A DNA stretch of 64,000 bases, from NCBI GenBank assembly GCA_036015235.1, contig CP107926.1, positions 3,991,001 through 4,055,000 of the forward strand, written 5' to 3'. Both the position numbers and the translations under genes were made by a program. Below the pieces are notes generated by a model. The model searched no databases. It was not told where the DNA came from and saw only the letters and a list, made by a program, of their open reading frames with translations. This document shows positions 7,944 through 16,937 of this stretch, piece after piece. How positions within the stretch are numbered: position 1 is the first letter of the stretch; every line of letters starts with the position of its first letter. This stretch comes from Streptomyces sp. NBC_00433 (GTDB lineage Bacteria > Actinomycetota > Actinomycetes > Streptomycetales > Streptomycetaceae).

Positions 7944-8465
7944 CTACAGGGGGCGGAGCATGATGATGTCGTCGCGGTCGTCGCCCGGGGCGACGCGTAT
8001 GGCCGCCGGGACGCGGCCGACTTCCTTGTAGCCGCACGCGGCGTAGAACGCGTCGGCCCCGGTGCCGCCCCGGCACGTGAGGCGAATCGCCTCGATGCCG
8101 GGGAAACCGCGGGCGGCCCGCTCGACGGCCGACATCAGAGCGCGGCCGTGGCCGCGCCCCTGGTGCCGGGGGTGGACCATCACCGTGTAGACCCACAGCC
8201 AGTGCCGCATGAGCCGGTGCGCGTTGTACGCGAGGAAGGCGGTGGCCGCGACGCGGCCGTCCTCGTCGCGGCCGACGATCAGCCGCCGCGACCCGTCCGC
8301 CACCGCGGCGAGCGAGCGGTCCAGGTCGGGACGGATGTCCTCGGGCGTGACGGGCGGCACGAAGCCGACCGCACCGCCCGCGTTGGACACGTCCGCCCAC
8401 AGCGCGAGGACCTCCTCGCGCAAGTCCTCGTCGATCAGCGGATCCAGCTCGCACGTAAGGGTCAT
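7944..8465 (-). CDS. GNAT family N-acetyltransferase
   Basis: Acetyl-CoA-dependent acetyltransferase of 173 residues. The acetyl-CoA binding motif A is seen in VYTVMVHPRHQGRGHGRALM (pattern Q/R-x-x-G-x-G/A) at about residues 91-110. Motif B follows as AIRLTCRGGTGADAFYAACGYKEVGRVP. The substrate amine is unknown. It stands alone between the repeat region and mqnE. Confidence 0.87.
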   Translation of the reverse strand: MTLTCELDPLIDEDLREEVLALWADVSNAGGAVGFVPPVTPEDIRPDLDRSLAAVADGSRRLIVGRDEDGRVAATAFLAYNAHRLMRHWLWVYTVMVHPRHQGRGHGRALMSAVERAARGFPGIEAIRLTCRGGTGADAFYAACGYKEVGRVPAAIRVAPGDDRDDIIMLRPL

Positions 8466-8575
8466 AGAGCCAGCGTAGCCATTACAAAAAGGGCGCCGCC
8501 ATGAGCCGGGTCACACCCGGACACGGGCAGCGGAAAGGAGCCGACGCCCGAGCCGCACTCGTATCGCGCCCGTGC

Positions 8576-9739
8576 TCACACCCGCATCGGCTGCGGCGAC
8601 TCCCGCCGCGACCCGTCGGGGCCGGGGTATTCGCGGATGATCTCGTAGCGCGTGTTGCGCTCGACCGGGCGGAAGCCGGCGTCGCGGATGAGGTCGAGGA
8701 TGTCGTCGCGGGTGAGCTTGTTCGGCGTGCCGTAGTCGTCCGCGTCGTGGGTGATCTTGTACTCGACGACCGAGCCGTCCATGTCGTCGGCGCCGTGGTT
8801 GAGGGCGAGCTGGGCCGTGGACAGGCCGTGCATGACCCAGAAGACCTTCACGTGCGGCACGTTGTCGAAGAGCAGCCGCGAGACCGCGAAGGTCTTCAGT
8901 GCCTCGGCACCGGTGGCCATCGTGGTGCGGGCCTGGAGGGTGTTGCGGACCTTGCCGTCCTTCATGTCCACGAAGTCGTGCTGGTAGCGCAGCGGGATGA
9001 AGACCTGGAAGCCGCCGGTCTCGTCCTGGAGCTCGCGCAGCCGCAGCACGTGGTCGACGCGGTGCCTGGGCTCCTCGATGTGGCCGTAGAGCATGGTGCA
9101 GGGGGTCTTGAGGCCCTTGGAGTGCGCCAGGCGGTGGATGCGGGACCAGTCCTCCCAGTGGGTGCGGTGGTCCACGATGTGCTGGCGCACCTCCCAGTCG
9201 AAGATCTCCGCGCCGCCGCCGGTGAGCGATTCGAGGCCGGCCTCGATCAGCTCGTCGAGGATGTCGGAGGCGGACAGGCCCGAGATGGTCTCGAAGTGGT
9301 GGATCTCGGTGGCGGTGAAGGCCTTGAGCGAGACGTCGGGCAGGGCTTCCTTGAGCGCCTTGAGCGAGCGCGGGTAGTAGCGCCAGGGCAGCGTCGGGTG
9401 CAGGCCGTTGACGATGTGCAGCTCGGTGAGGCTGTCGGCCTCCATCGCCTTGGCCAGCCGCACGGCCTCCTCGATGCGCATCGTGTACGCGTCCTTCTCG
9501 CCGGGCTTGCGCTGGAAGGAGCAGTAGGCGCACGACGCGGTGCACACGTTGGTCATGTTCAGGTGGCGGTTGACGTTGAAGTGGACCACGTCACCGTTCT
9601 TCTGGGTGCGCACGTGGTGCGCGAGCCCGCCCAGCCAGGCGAGGTCGTCGGACTCGTAGAGGGCGATGCCGTCCTCCCGGGTCAGCCGCTCGCCGGCGTG
9701 GACCTTCTCCTCCAGCTCCCGCTTGAGCCCCGCGTCCAT
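8576..9739 (-). CDS. mqnE: Aminofutalosine synthase MqnE
   Basis: Radical SAM enzyme of 387 residues that joins the MqnA product, 3-[(1-carboxyvinyl)oxy]benzoate, to the 5'-deoxyadenosyl group of SAM, making 6-amino-6-deoxyfutalosine for menaquinone. The iron-sulfur cluster motif is CTASCAYCSF (CxxxCxxC) at about residues 66-73. ELHIVNGLHP, LTGGGAEIFDWEVRQ and TTMATGAEAL fit MqnE rather than MqnC. GGAGGAGGAG precedes the ATG. Other menaquinone genes (mqnM, mqnP, mqnL) lie within 6 kb on the same strand, which supports the assignment. mqnA, mqnB/D and mqnC are not in the window. Confidence 0.93.
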   Translation of the reverse strand: MDAGLKRELEEKVHAGERLTREDGIALYESDDLAWLGGLAHHVRTQKNGDVVHFNVNRHLNMTNVCTASCAYCSFQRKPGEKDAYTMRIEEAVRLAKAMEADSLTELHIVNGLHPTLPWRYYPRSLKALKEALPDVSLKAFTATEIHHFETISGLSASDILDELIEAGLESLTGGGAEIFDWEVRQHIVDHRTHWEDWSRIHRLAHSKGLKTPCTMLYGHIEEPRHRVDHVLRLRELQDETGGFQVFIPLRYQHDFVDMKDGKVRNTLQARTTMATGAEALKTFAVSRLLFDNVPHVKVFWVMHGLSTAQLALNHGADDMDGSVVEYKITHDADDYGTPNKLTRDDILDLIRDAGFRPVERNTRYEIIREYPGPDGSRRESPQPMRV

Positions 9740-9821
9740 GTGCTCCTCCTCCTGCCGGCTGCTGCCGGGTACGACCGGATTTTCGACAGTACGCCCCCGG
9801 CCTTCGGCCGGGGTGCCCCCA

Positions 9822-10277
9822 TTACGCTTCCTCGGGCAGCGCCCCGACCCTGTTCTCCCACTTCGTGGACAGCACGATCGTGGTGCGGGTGCGGGCCACG
9901 CCCTTGGTGCCCGACAGCCGCCTGATGGTGTGTTCGAGCCCGTCGACGTCGCCGACCCTGACCTTGAGCATGTACGAGTCGTCGCCGGCGATGAACCAGC
10001 AGTCCTCGATCTCGTCCAGGTCGCGCAGCCGGCCCGCCACGTCCTCGTGGTCGGCGGCGTCGCTGAGCTGGAGGCCGACCAGGGCGGTCACGCCGAGGCC
10101 CAGGGCGGCGGGCGCGACGGTGGCGCGGTAGCCGGTGATCACCCCGGCCTGTTCGAGGCGGTTGATGCGGTCGGTGACGCTGGGGCCCGACAGGCCCACC
10201 AGCCTGCCCAGTTCCGCGTAGGACGCCCGGCCGTTCTCGCGCAACGCCTGGATGAGCTGTCTGTCCACCGCGTCCAT
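9822..10277 (-). CDS. Lrp/AsnC family transcriptional regulator
   Basis: Regulator of 151 residues. The N-terminal HTH reads DRQLIQALRENGRASYAELGRLVGLSGPSVTDRINRLEQAGVI. The C-terminal RAM ligand-binding domain contains CWFIAGDDSYMLKVRV. I chose the ATG at 10277 because the protein then begins MDAVDRQL, the usual Lrp start; a GTG at 10304 would add nine residues. It lies between mqnE and mqnM on the same strand, so it may control the menaquinone genes or simply be carried with them. Confidence 0.87.
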   Translation of the reverse strand: MDAVDRQLIQALRENGRASYAELGRLVGLSGPSVTDRINRLEQAGVITGYRATVAPAALGLGVTALVGLQLSDAADHEDVAGRLRDLDEIEDCWFIAGDDSYMLKVRVGDVDGLEHTIRRLSGTKGVARTRTTIVLSTKWENRVGALPEEA

Positions 10278-10327
10278 CAGAAGGGACCCTCCCGTTCGTG
10301 CCACGACTGCGCTGTCTGGACACGAAT

Positions 10328-11122
10328 CTAAGGCATGAACGGGTCAGCGCCCTGCGCATCTGCTCGTCCCGGCTCCGCCGCACCCGCCCCAGCAGCCGCA
10401 CCGGCCTCATGCGCGGCGCCGCCCAGCTCGCCCTGCCAGCGGCGGTACAGCTTGTGCGGCACCCCCGCCGCGTCCAGCACCCGGCCCGCGACGAAGTCCA
10501 CCAGGTCCTGGATGTGCGCCGCGCCGGTGTAGAAGGCGGGCGAGGCGGGCAGCACGATCGCGCCCGCGTCGTCGAGCGCGACCAGGTGGCGCAGCGTCTG
10601 GCCGCCGAGCGGGGTCTCGCGGACCGCGACCACCAGCGGCCGCCGCTCCTTGAGCGTGACGCTCGCGGCCCGCTGGAGCAGGTCCTTGGACAGCCCGAGC
10701 GCCACCCCGGCCACGCACGCGGTGCTGGCCGGCACGATCAGCATGCCCTTGGCCGGGTAGGACCCGGAGGACGGTCCCGCGGCCAGGTCGCCGGCCGGCC
10801 AGTGGCGTACGCGCGACAGGTCGGCGGGCGGGTAGCGGTCCGGGGTGCCGTCGGCGCCGCGGGCCAGCAGGGCGGCCAGGTCCTCGCGCCAGTGGGCGTC
10901 GCGGAAGCCGGCGCCGGTCTCGTCCAGCAGGGTCAGCCTGGCTGCCCGGCTGACCACCAGGTCGACGTCCTCGCCCGCGTGCAGCAGGGCGCGCAGCACC
11001 GCGGCGGCATAGGGCGTGCCCGAGGCCCCGGACACGCCGACCACCCAGGGCTCGCGCGTACGGTTCCGCTGGGCGCGGCCCGGGAGGCCGTCCGGGGTGC
11101 CGTCGTCGGGGAAGTCGTCCAC
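10328..11122 (-). CDS. mqnM: Flavin prenyltransferase, UbiX family (menaquinone)
   Basis: Makes prenylated FMN, the cofactor of the UbiD-type decarboxylase encoded 3.2 kb away. The flavin-binding start is WVVGVSGASGTPYAA. The later GMLIVPASTACVAGVALGLS and ERRPLVVAVRETPL are UbiX signatures. The core is ~190 residues; here an N-terminal extension and an Ala/Gly/Glu-rich tail bring it to 264. The start is uncertain: a GTG at 11122 gives VDDFPDD, and an ATG at 11193 is also in frame. Neither has a strong ribosome binding site. The gene is divergent from the rhomboid protease. The name mqnM follows usage for the futalosine pathway. Confidence 0.87.
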   Translation of the reverse strand: MDDFPDDGTPDGLPGRAQRNRTREPWVVGVSGASGTPYAAAVLRALLHAGEDVDLVVSRAARLTLLDETGAGFRDAHWREDLAALLARGADGTPDRYPPADLSRVRHWPAGDLAAGPSSGSYPAKGMLIVPASTACVAGVALGLSKDLLQRAASVTLKERRPLVVAVRETPLGGQTLRHLVALDDAGAIVLPASPAFYTGAAHIQDLVDFVAGRVLDAAGVPHKLYRRWQGELGGAAHEAGAAAGAGAAEPGRADAQGADPFMP

Positions 11123-11227
11123 GCCGACGAGCGTAGCCCGACGCCGGTGATGCCGCCGAAGCGGGAACCGGGCGCGGGCGGACGGCGTTGTCATGGGAAG
11201 AAGGGCACGGGACTCAGGGGGGTTTTC

Positions 11228-11872
11228 GTGGCATACGGACAGACCGCGACTCGGACCGCACGACCGCGGGCCGGCCTGGTCGACACGCTGCTCGCGCCGC
11301 TGCGCGCCGGCAGCCGGGTGGCAGGCGCGGCGGCGCTGACGGTGGGCTGGCTGGCGCTGCTGTGGATCATCGAGGGTGTCAACGCGGTGAGCGGCCAGCG
11401 GCTCGACACCTTCGGCATCACCCCGCGCAAGGGCAGCGAGCTGCTGGACATCGTGCCCGCCGCCTTCATGCACGTGGGCTTCGCGCACCTCATGTCGAAC
11501 AGCCTGCCGCTGCTCGTGCTGGGCTTCATCGCCGCGCTGCGCGGCATAGGCCGCTATCTCGCGGTGGCGTTCACCATCATGGTGATCAGCGGCCTGGGGG
11601 TGTGGCTGGTCGCCCCCGCGCACACCACCACGCTGGGCGCTTCGGGCCTGGTCTTCGGCCTGTTCGGCTATCTGCTGAGCCGCGGCTTCGCGGACCGGCG
11701 GCCGCTGGACGTCGTCGTCGGCCTGATCGTCGGCGTGCTCTACGGCTCCATCCTGTGGGGTGTGCTGCCGACCGCCGACGGGGTGTCCTGGCAGGCGCAT
11801 CTGTTCGGGCTGGTCGGCGGGGTGATCGCGGCCTTCCTCTTCCGGGAGCGCACGGTCGCGGTGTCCGCCTGA
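11228..11872 (+). CDS. Rhomboid family intramembrane serine protease
   Basis: Membrane protease of 214 residues with about six transmembrane helices. The conserved HVGFAHLMSNSLPLL box, the catalytic serine in GASGLVFG and the catalytic histidine in WQAHLFGLVGG are all present, so the enzyme should be active. The start is the GTG at 11228, preceded by AGGGGGG; it gives a short cytoplasmic N-terminus before the first helix. It is divergent from mqnM. Substrates of actinobacterial rhomboids are largely unknown. Confidence 0.88.
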   Translation: MAYGQTATRTARPRAGLVDTLLAPLRAGSRVAGAAALTVGWLALLWIIEGVNAVSGQRLDTFGITPRKGSELLDIVPAAFMHVGFAHLMSNSLPLLVLGFIAALRGIGRYLAVAFTIMVISGLGVWLVAPAHTTTLGASGLVFGLFGYLLSRGFADRRPLDVVVGLIVGVLYGSILWGVLPTADGVSWQAHLFGLVGGVIAAFLFRERTVAVSA

Positions 11873-12112
11873 CCGCCCGCCCCTGACGTCCGGCCGCCCG
11901 CCTGGGCGCCGCCGACGGCTCCCCTCATCGCCGACCCGCCGCCGTCCACCGCCTGTTGCCGGATTCCGGCAGCCCAGGTCACCACAAGTCAGCCGGAAAC
12001 CCCCGCGAGATCACAGCATCCGCACAGCTACGCTTCTGTCAGCCCCACACCGACACCCCCACACCGTCTCCGCGATCTGGTCGCGACGTCCTAGGAGTTC
12101 GTCATCAACACC

Positions 12113-13333
12113 ATGCGCAAGGGTCTCGCCGCCGCCGGAGTGGTCGCGCTGATAACCGCAGGCGCTGTCGCCTGCGGCAATGAGGAGCCCAGCACCCCGC
12201 AGGGCAAGGTCAACAACGCCTTCACCAAGCTCGGCGAGCAGAAGTCGGTGGCGATCGGGCTGTCCTTCGACGGCACTCCCGACCAGATCTACGCGGCGCT
12301 CAAGGACCAGGACGACTTCAAGCGCGCCGACGCCGACATGCTCGCCGGCCTGCGCGTCAAGACGTCCTTCAGCGCCGACAAGGCGCTCGCCGAGGTCACC
12401 GGCAACGACAAGGGCACCTCCTTCGGCCTCGAAGTGGCCGGCGGCGCCTCGGGCAAGTCCGGCGGCAAGACGCTGGTCGGGCTGCGCTCGGTGGACCAGA
12501 AGGCGTATGTCCAGGTGGACATCAAGGGCATCGCCGCGCTGGACACCACGGGTGACGCGGGCCTGTCCGACCTCAACGACATGCTGGGCTCGGTCGACAG
12601 CCTGCCGTCGTCGTTCGGCTCGATCAAGACGCTCGCCAAGGGCGGTTGGGTGTCGATCGACCCCAAGGCCTTCGCGGACTTCGCCAAGACCCTCGGCGGC
12701 GCCTCGGGCGACGACTCCGGCAGCGGCTCGGACGACTCCAGCTCCGGCTCCGGCTCCGGCGACTCCCCGCTGAGCGGTTTCGGGCTGCCCTCCGACCTGC
12801 CGACCGGCATCCCGACCGACCTCGCGAAGAAGACCTTCGCCCAACTGCTCGCGCCGCTCCAGCAGTCGTTCGCCAAGGACGCGACGATCACCGACCTCGG
12901 GACGAAGGACGGCGCCGACCACCTCAAGGTCAGCGTGCCGGCCCGCGCGCTCGCCAAGGACCTGGAGACCAGCCTCGGCTCGCTGACCAAGCAGCTGCCG
13001 GGCGACCTGAAGGACAGCCTGAACGACGTGCCGAACAAGACGGTGGCGCTGGATGTCGCCGTCAAGGGCGGCAAGCTGGACCACATCAGCGTCGACCTGG
13101 CGCAGTTCGACGACACCATCCACGGCAAGCTGCCGCTGGGCCTGTCGATCGAGGGCGGCGCCGACCCGGTCAAGGCCCCGGCCGGCGCCCAGCAGCTCAA
13201 CCCGCAGGACCTGATGGGCGCCGTGATGTCGCAGCTGGGCGACGACTTCAAGGTGAAGGCCGACAAGCTCGGCGCCGGCGGCGCCGCCGACCCCGGGCTG
13301 GGCATGGACCTCAGCGGGCTCGGCGACATCTGA
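12113..13333 (+). CDS. Secreted lipoprotein of unknown function
   Basis: Protein of 406 residues with a lipoprotein signal: a basic start, a hydrophobic core, and a lipobox ending TAGAVAC at about residue 22. The mature part is rich in Lys, Asp, Gly and Ser, with a low-complexity Ser/Gly/Asp stretch at about residues 201-224. Two similar halves flank that linker, each with VAIGLSFDG- or VALDVAVKGG-like strands. This is reminiscent of LppX/LprG-like lipoproteins that bind lipid, but the match is by impression only. It stands alone, ends at a strong hairpin, and faces mqnP. Confidence 0.75.
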   Translation: MRKGLAAAGVVALITAGAVACGNEEPSTPQGKVNNAFTKLGEQKSVAIGLSFDGTPDQIYAALKDQDDFKRADADMLAGLRVKTSFSADKALAEVTGNDKGTSFGLEVAGGASGKSGGKTLVGLRSVDQKAYVQVDIKGIAALDTTGDAGLSDLNDMLGSVDSLPSSFGSIKTLAKGGWVSIDPKAFADFAKTLGGASGDDSGSGSDDSSSGSGSGDSPLSGFGLPSDLPTGIPTDLAKKTFAQLLAPLQQSFAKDATITDLGTKDGADHLKVSVPARALAKDLETSLGSLTKQLPGDLKDSLNDVPNKTVALDVAVKGGKLDHISVDLAQFDDTIHGKLPLGLSIEGGADPVKAPAGAQQLNPQDLMGAVMSQLGDDFKVKADKLGAGGAADPGLGMDLSGLGDI

Positions 13334-13346
13334 GCGGCGCCGCGAA

Positions 13347-13376
13347 GCGGGGCGGCGGCCCTTCGAGCCGCCCCGC
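13347..13376. terminator. Hairpin between convergent lipoprotein gene and mqnP
   Basis: Perfect 10-bp stem GCGGGGCGGC / GCCGCCCCGC with a 10-nt loop, 14 bp after the lipoprotein stop. Without a T-run in either direction it is the usual actinobacterial hairpin-only type and could serve both genes. Confidence 0.6.
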
Positions 13377-13408
13377 GGAGCGGGACCCGCCCGCGCGGCC
13401 CCGGCGCC

Positions 13409-14341
13409 TCAGGTGCCGAGGCCGCGCGCGAGCAGGTCGAGGAGCGCGAAGACGAAGAGCGTGATGCCGATCATGCCGTTGACGGTGAAGAAGGCCCGGT
13501 TGAGCCGGCTCAGGTCGTGCGGCCGGACGATGGAGTGCTCGTAGAGGAAGGCCCCGGCGACCACCGCCAGGCCCGTCCACCAGAAGCCGCCCGCGTGGGT
13601 GGCCGCTCCGTACCAGACGAGCAGGGCCGTGGTGACGGCGTGGCAGAACCGGGCGCCGTGCAGCGCGGCGGGGATGCCGAAGCGGGCCGGCACCGACTTC
13701 ACGCCGTGCGCCCGGTCGGCTGCCACGTCCTGGCAGCCGAAGATCAGGTCGAAGCCGCCGATCCACACGCCCACCGCGAGGCCGAGGACCACCGGCTGCC
13801 AGGCCCAGGTCCCGGTCACCGCGAGCCACGCGCCTATCGGGCCCATCGCCTGCGCCAGGCCCAGGATCGCGTGCGGGAAGTTCGTGAAGCGCTTGCCGTA
13901 CGGATAGACCACCATCGGCACCACCGCGACCGGCGCGAGCGCCAGGCACAGCGGGTTGAGCAGTGCGGCGGCCCCCAGGAAGACCGCGACGGCGATCAGC
14001 GCGCCCGTCCACGCGGACCTCACGGACAGGGCGCCGGTGACCAGTTCACGGGAGGCGGTACGCGGATTGCGGGCGTCGATCTCCCGGTCGATGATCCGGT
14101 TGCAGGCCATCGCGAAGGTGCGCAGGCCCACCATCGCCACGGTGATCAGCAGCAGTTCGCCCCAGTGCACCGAGCCGTCGTCGCGGAACATCGCGGTGAG
14201 GGCGGCGATGTAGGCGAAGGGCAGCGCGAAGACCGAGTGCTCGATCATCACCAGCCGCAGGAAGGCCTTGACCCTGCCGTCGGGGCTCGGTCCTGGCTGC
14301 CGTCCGAATAGCCGGTCCGGGGTGGCGGATTCCGCGCTCAC
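13409..14341 (-). CDS. mqnP: Menaquinone prenyltransferase MqnP (UbiA family)
   Basis: Integral membrane prenyltransferase of 310 residues that attaches the isoprenoid chain to the 1,4-dihydroxy-6-naphthoate ring. The two Asp-rich motifs of UbiA enzymes are NRIIDREIDARNPRTASRE and DLIFGCQDVAADRAHGVKS, which bind the prenyl diphosphate through magnesium. About eight or nine helices are predicted. The GTG start overlaps the TGA of the UbiD gene (GTGA), so the two are coupled. Transcription probably comes from upstream (mqnL and possibly the cytochrome c operon). Confidence 0.92.
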   Translation of the reverse strand: MSAESATPDRLFGRQPGPSPDGRVKAFLRLVMIEHSVFALPFAYIAALTAMFRDDGSVHWGELLLITVAMVGLRTFAMACNRIIDREIDARNPRTASRELVTGALSVRSAWTGALIAVAVFLGAAALLNPLCLALAPVAVVPMVVYPYGKRFTNFPHAILGLAQAMGPIGAWLAVTGTWAWQPVVLGLAVGVWIGGFDLIFGCQDVAADRAHGVKSVPARFGIPAALHGARFCHAVTTALLVWYGAATHAGGFWWTGLAVVAGAFLYEHSIVRPHDLSRLNRAFFTVNGMIGITLFVFALLDLLARGLGT

Positions 14342-15789
14342 AGGCCGTACTCCCTCCATCGGCGGTCGACCTTCGCCGCCGTCTCCGGGTCGGAGAGCAC
14401 CATCTCCGGCCAGCCCCCGTCCCGCGTGTAGCCCTCCTCGGGCAGTTTGCGGGTCGCGTCGATCCCGGCCTTGCCGCCCCAGAACTGCTGGTAGGAGGCA
14501 TGGTCCAGGTGGTCGACGGGTCCTTCCACGACGGTCAGGTCGCGGGAGTAGTCGGTGTTGCCCAGCGCCCGCCAGGCGACCTCGTGCAGGTCGTGGACGT
14601 CGCAGTCGGCGTCCACGACGATGATCAGCTTGGTGAGCGACATCATGTGGGCGCCCCAGACGGCGTGCATCGTCTTCTGGGCGTGCTTGGGATACTTCTT
14701 GTCGATCGAGACGATCGCGCAGTTGTGGAAGCCGCCCGCCTCGGGCAGGTGGTAGTCCACGATGTCCGGCACGATGATCTTGAGTAGCGGCAGGAAGAAG
14801 CGCTCGGTGGCCCGCCCGAGCGGCCCGTCCTCGGTCGGCGGCCGGCCCACCACGAGCGACTGGAAGACCGGCTTCTTGCGCATCGTCACGCACTCGACGG
14901 TCAGCGCGGGGAAGGGCTCCTGCGGGGTGTAGAAGCCGGTGTGGTCGCCGAACGGCCCCTCGGGCAGCATCTTGCCCGGCTCCAGCCAGCCCTCGACCAC
15001 CACCTCGGCCTGCGCGGGCACCTGGAGCGGCACGGTCTTGCAGTCGACCAGCTCGACCCGCTTGCCCTGCACGAAGCCGGCGAAGAGGTACTCGTCGATG
15101 TCGCCGGGCAGCGGCGCGGTCGCGGCATAGGTGACGGCGGGCGGGCAGCCGAAGGCGATGGCGACCGGCAGCCTCTCGCCGCGGCGCTGCGCGACCTGGT
15201 AATGGTTGCGGCTGTCCTTGTGGATCTGCCAGTGCATGCCGATGGTGCGCCGGTCGTGCCGCTGGAGCCGGTAGAGGCCGAGGTTGCGTACGCCGCTCTC
15301 CGGGTCCTTGGTGTGGGTCAGGCCCAGGTTGAAGAACGAGCCGCCGTCCTGCGGCCAGGTGAAGAGCGCGGGCAGCGCGTCGAGGTCGACGTCGTCGCCG
15401 GTCAGGACGACCTCCTGGACGGGGGCGTCCTTGACCTTCTTCGGCGGCACGTGCACCATCCCGGCCAGCTTGCCGAAGGCCTCCCGCACCCCGACGAAGC
15501 CGTGCGGCAGTTCGGGCTTGAGCAGGCCGGCGATCTTCTCGCCGATGTCGCCGTAGGACTTCAGGCCGAGCGCCTTGAGCAGCCGCCTGTCGGTGCCGTA
15601 GACGTTCATCGCCAGCGGCGCGACCGAGCCCCGCACGTTCTCGAAGAGAAGCGCGGGGCCACCGGACTTGTTGACCCGGTCGGTGATCTCGCCGACCTCC
15701 AGGTACGGGTCGACCTCGGCGGTGATCCGCCGCAGGTCGCCCTCCTTCTCCAGCGCCCGGAGGAACGAGCGGAGATCGTCGTAAGCCAT
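14338..15789 (-). CDS. mqnL: UbiD family decarboxylase of the menaquinone pathway (MqnL)
   Basis: Prenyl-FMN-dependent decarboxylase of 483 residues that removes the ring carboxyl group in late menaquinone synthesis. It starts MAYDDLRSFLRALEKEGDL. Conserved UbiD blocks include the NVRGSVAPLAMNVYGTDRR region, GMHWQIHKD, and the ExxxR-D active-site set around EGPFGDHTGFYT and the downstream PTEDGPLGRATERF. It is coupled to mqnP by a 4-bp overlap. The cofactor would come from mqnM, also in this window. It begins 35 bp after ccsB and may share its transcript. Confidence 0.92.
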   Translation of the reverse strand: MAYDDLRSFLRALEKEGDLRRITAEVDPYLEVGEITDRVNKSGGPALLFENVRGSVAPLAMNVYGTDRRLLKALGLKSYGDIGEKIAGLLKPELPHGFVGVREAFGKLAGMVHVPPKKVKDAPVQEVVLTGDDVDLDALPALFTWPQDGGSFFNLGLTHTKDPESGVRNLGLYRLQRHDRRTIGMHWQIHKDSRNHYQVAQRRGERLPVAIAFGCPPAVTYAATAPLPGDIDEYLFAGFVQGKRVELVDCKTVPLQVPAQAEVVVEGWLEPGKMLPEGPFGDHTGFYTPQEPFPALTVECVTMRKKPVFQSLVVGRPPTEDGPLGRATERFFLPLLKIIVPDIVDYHLPEAGGFHNCAIVSIDKKYPKHAQKTMHAVWGAHMMSLTKLIIVVDADCDVHDLHEVAWRALGNTDYSRDLTVVEGPVDHLDHASYQQFWGGKAGIDATRKLPEEGYTRDGGWPEMVLSDPETAAKVDRRWREYGL

Positions 15790-15824
15790 GCCGACCAGTC
15801 TCGCATCCCGCTCCGGCAGGTTCG

Positions 15825-16937
15825 TCAGACCCCGGCGTAGGAGTGCTTGCCGCTGACGAAGATGTTCACGCCGTAGTAGTTGAACAGGAAGCAGCCGAAG
15901 GCGATCAGCGCCAGATAGGCCGCCTTGCGGCCCTTCCAGCCGGCCGTGGCGCGGGCGTGCAGGTAGCAGGCGTAGGCCACCCAGGTGATGAACGCCCAGG
16001 TCTCCTTCGGGTCCCAGCCCCAGTAGCGGCCCCAGGCGGCCTGCGCCCAGATCGCGCCCGCGATGATGGTGAAGGTCCACAGCGGGAAGACCAGGGCGTT
16101 CATGCGGTAGGCGAACTTGTCCAGGCTCGCCGCGGACGGCAGCCGCCGCATGATGTCGCCCCAACGGCCGTCGCTCGCCTTGCCCGCGGTGACCGCGACC
16201 TCGTAGTGGTCGCGGAAGAGGAAGAGCATCGTGCCGACCGCGGCCAGGTAGAAGATCGCGCCGGAGATGATCGCGCAGGAGACGTGGATCCACAGCCAGT
16301 ACGAGTGCAGCGCCGGCACCAGCTGCTCGCTGGAGGTGTAGAGCACCGACAGGGCCAGGCCCAGGTCCAGCAGCACCGTGGTGGTCAGGAACAGCCCGAT
16401 CCAGCGGACGTCCTTCTTCAGCGCGAGCAGCAGCAGGTACGCGCCCACGGCGACCGCGCCGAAGGTGGTGGAGAACTCGTACATGTTGCCCCAGGGGGCG
16501 CGCTGCACGGAGGCCGCGCGGAAGCCGACGCCGGTGGCGTGCAGCAGCCAGGCGAGCACCGTGAAGGACACCGCGATACGGCCGTAGCGGTCGCCCTTCT
16601 CGTCGCCGCCCGCGGCGCCGGGGCCGTCCGCGATGCCGCGGTCGCTGGCCGAGGCGCGGGTGACGACCTCGGGGCGCTCCAGGGTGACCGTGCTGCCCGC
16701 CGCGGTCTTCACGGTGACCTGCCGGGCCGCCTTCTGCCTGGCCACCTCGGCTTCGGCCTCCTTGGCGTTCGCCTCCTCGATCAGCGCCGCCGACTGCACG
16801 GCGATCTTGCTGCGCCCGCCGAAGACCCACTCCGCCAGGTGCGCGAGGAAGGCGAGGGCGTAGACGAACATCGCCGACCGGATGAGGTAGTTGCTGTTGT
16901 TCGCGAAGTTCTCGTTGACCGCGGCAGCGATGTTCAC
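15825..16937 (-). CDS. ccsB: Cytochrome c biogenesis protein CcsB (ResC)
   Basis: Heme-handling membrane protein of system II cytochrome c maturation, 370 residues. The WWD heme-binding motif is in WGRYWGWDPKETWAFITW near residue 300. Histidines in nearby helices (LLHATG, SYWLWIHVSCA) are the expected heme ligands. A cytoplasmic Ala/Glu/Lys-rich region separates the first helix from the rest. It starts at GTG 16937 with AAGGAG upstream and overlaps the resB stop by 4 bp. With ResB it carries heme across the membrane and attaches it to apocytochrome. Confidence 0.92.
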   Translation of the reverse strand: MNIAAAVNENFANNSNYLIRSAMFVYALAFLAHLAEWVFGGRSKIAVQSAALIEEANAKEAEAEVARQKAARQVTVKTAAGSTVTLERPEVVTRASASDRGIADGPGAAGGDEKGDRYGRIAVSFTVLAWLLHATGVGFRAASVQRAPWGNMYEFSTTFGAVAVGAYLLLLALKKDVRWIGLFLTTTVLLDLGLALSVLYTSSEQLVPALHSYWLWIHVSCAIISGAIFYLAAVGTMLFLFRDHYEVAVTAGKASDGRWGDIMRRLPSAASLDKFAYRMNALVFPLWTFTIIAGAIWAQAAWGRYWGWDPKETWAFITWVAYACYLHARATAGWKGRKAAYLALIAFGCFLFNYYGVNIFVSGKHSYAGV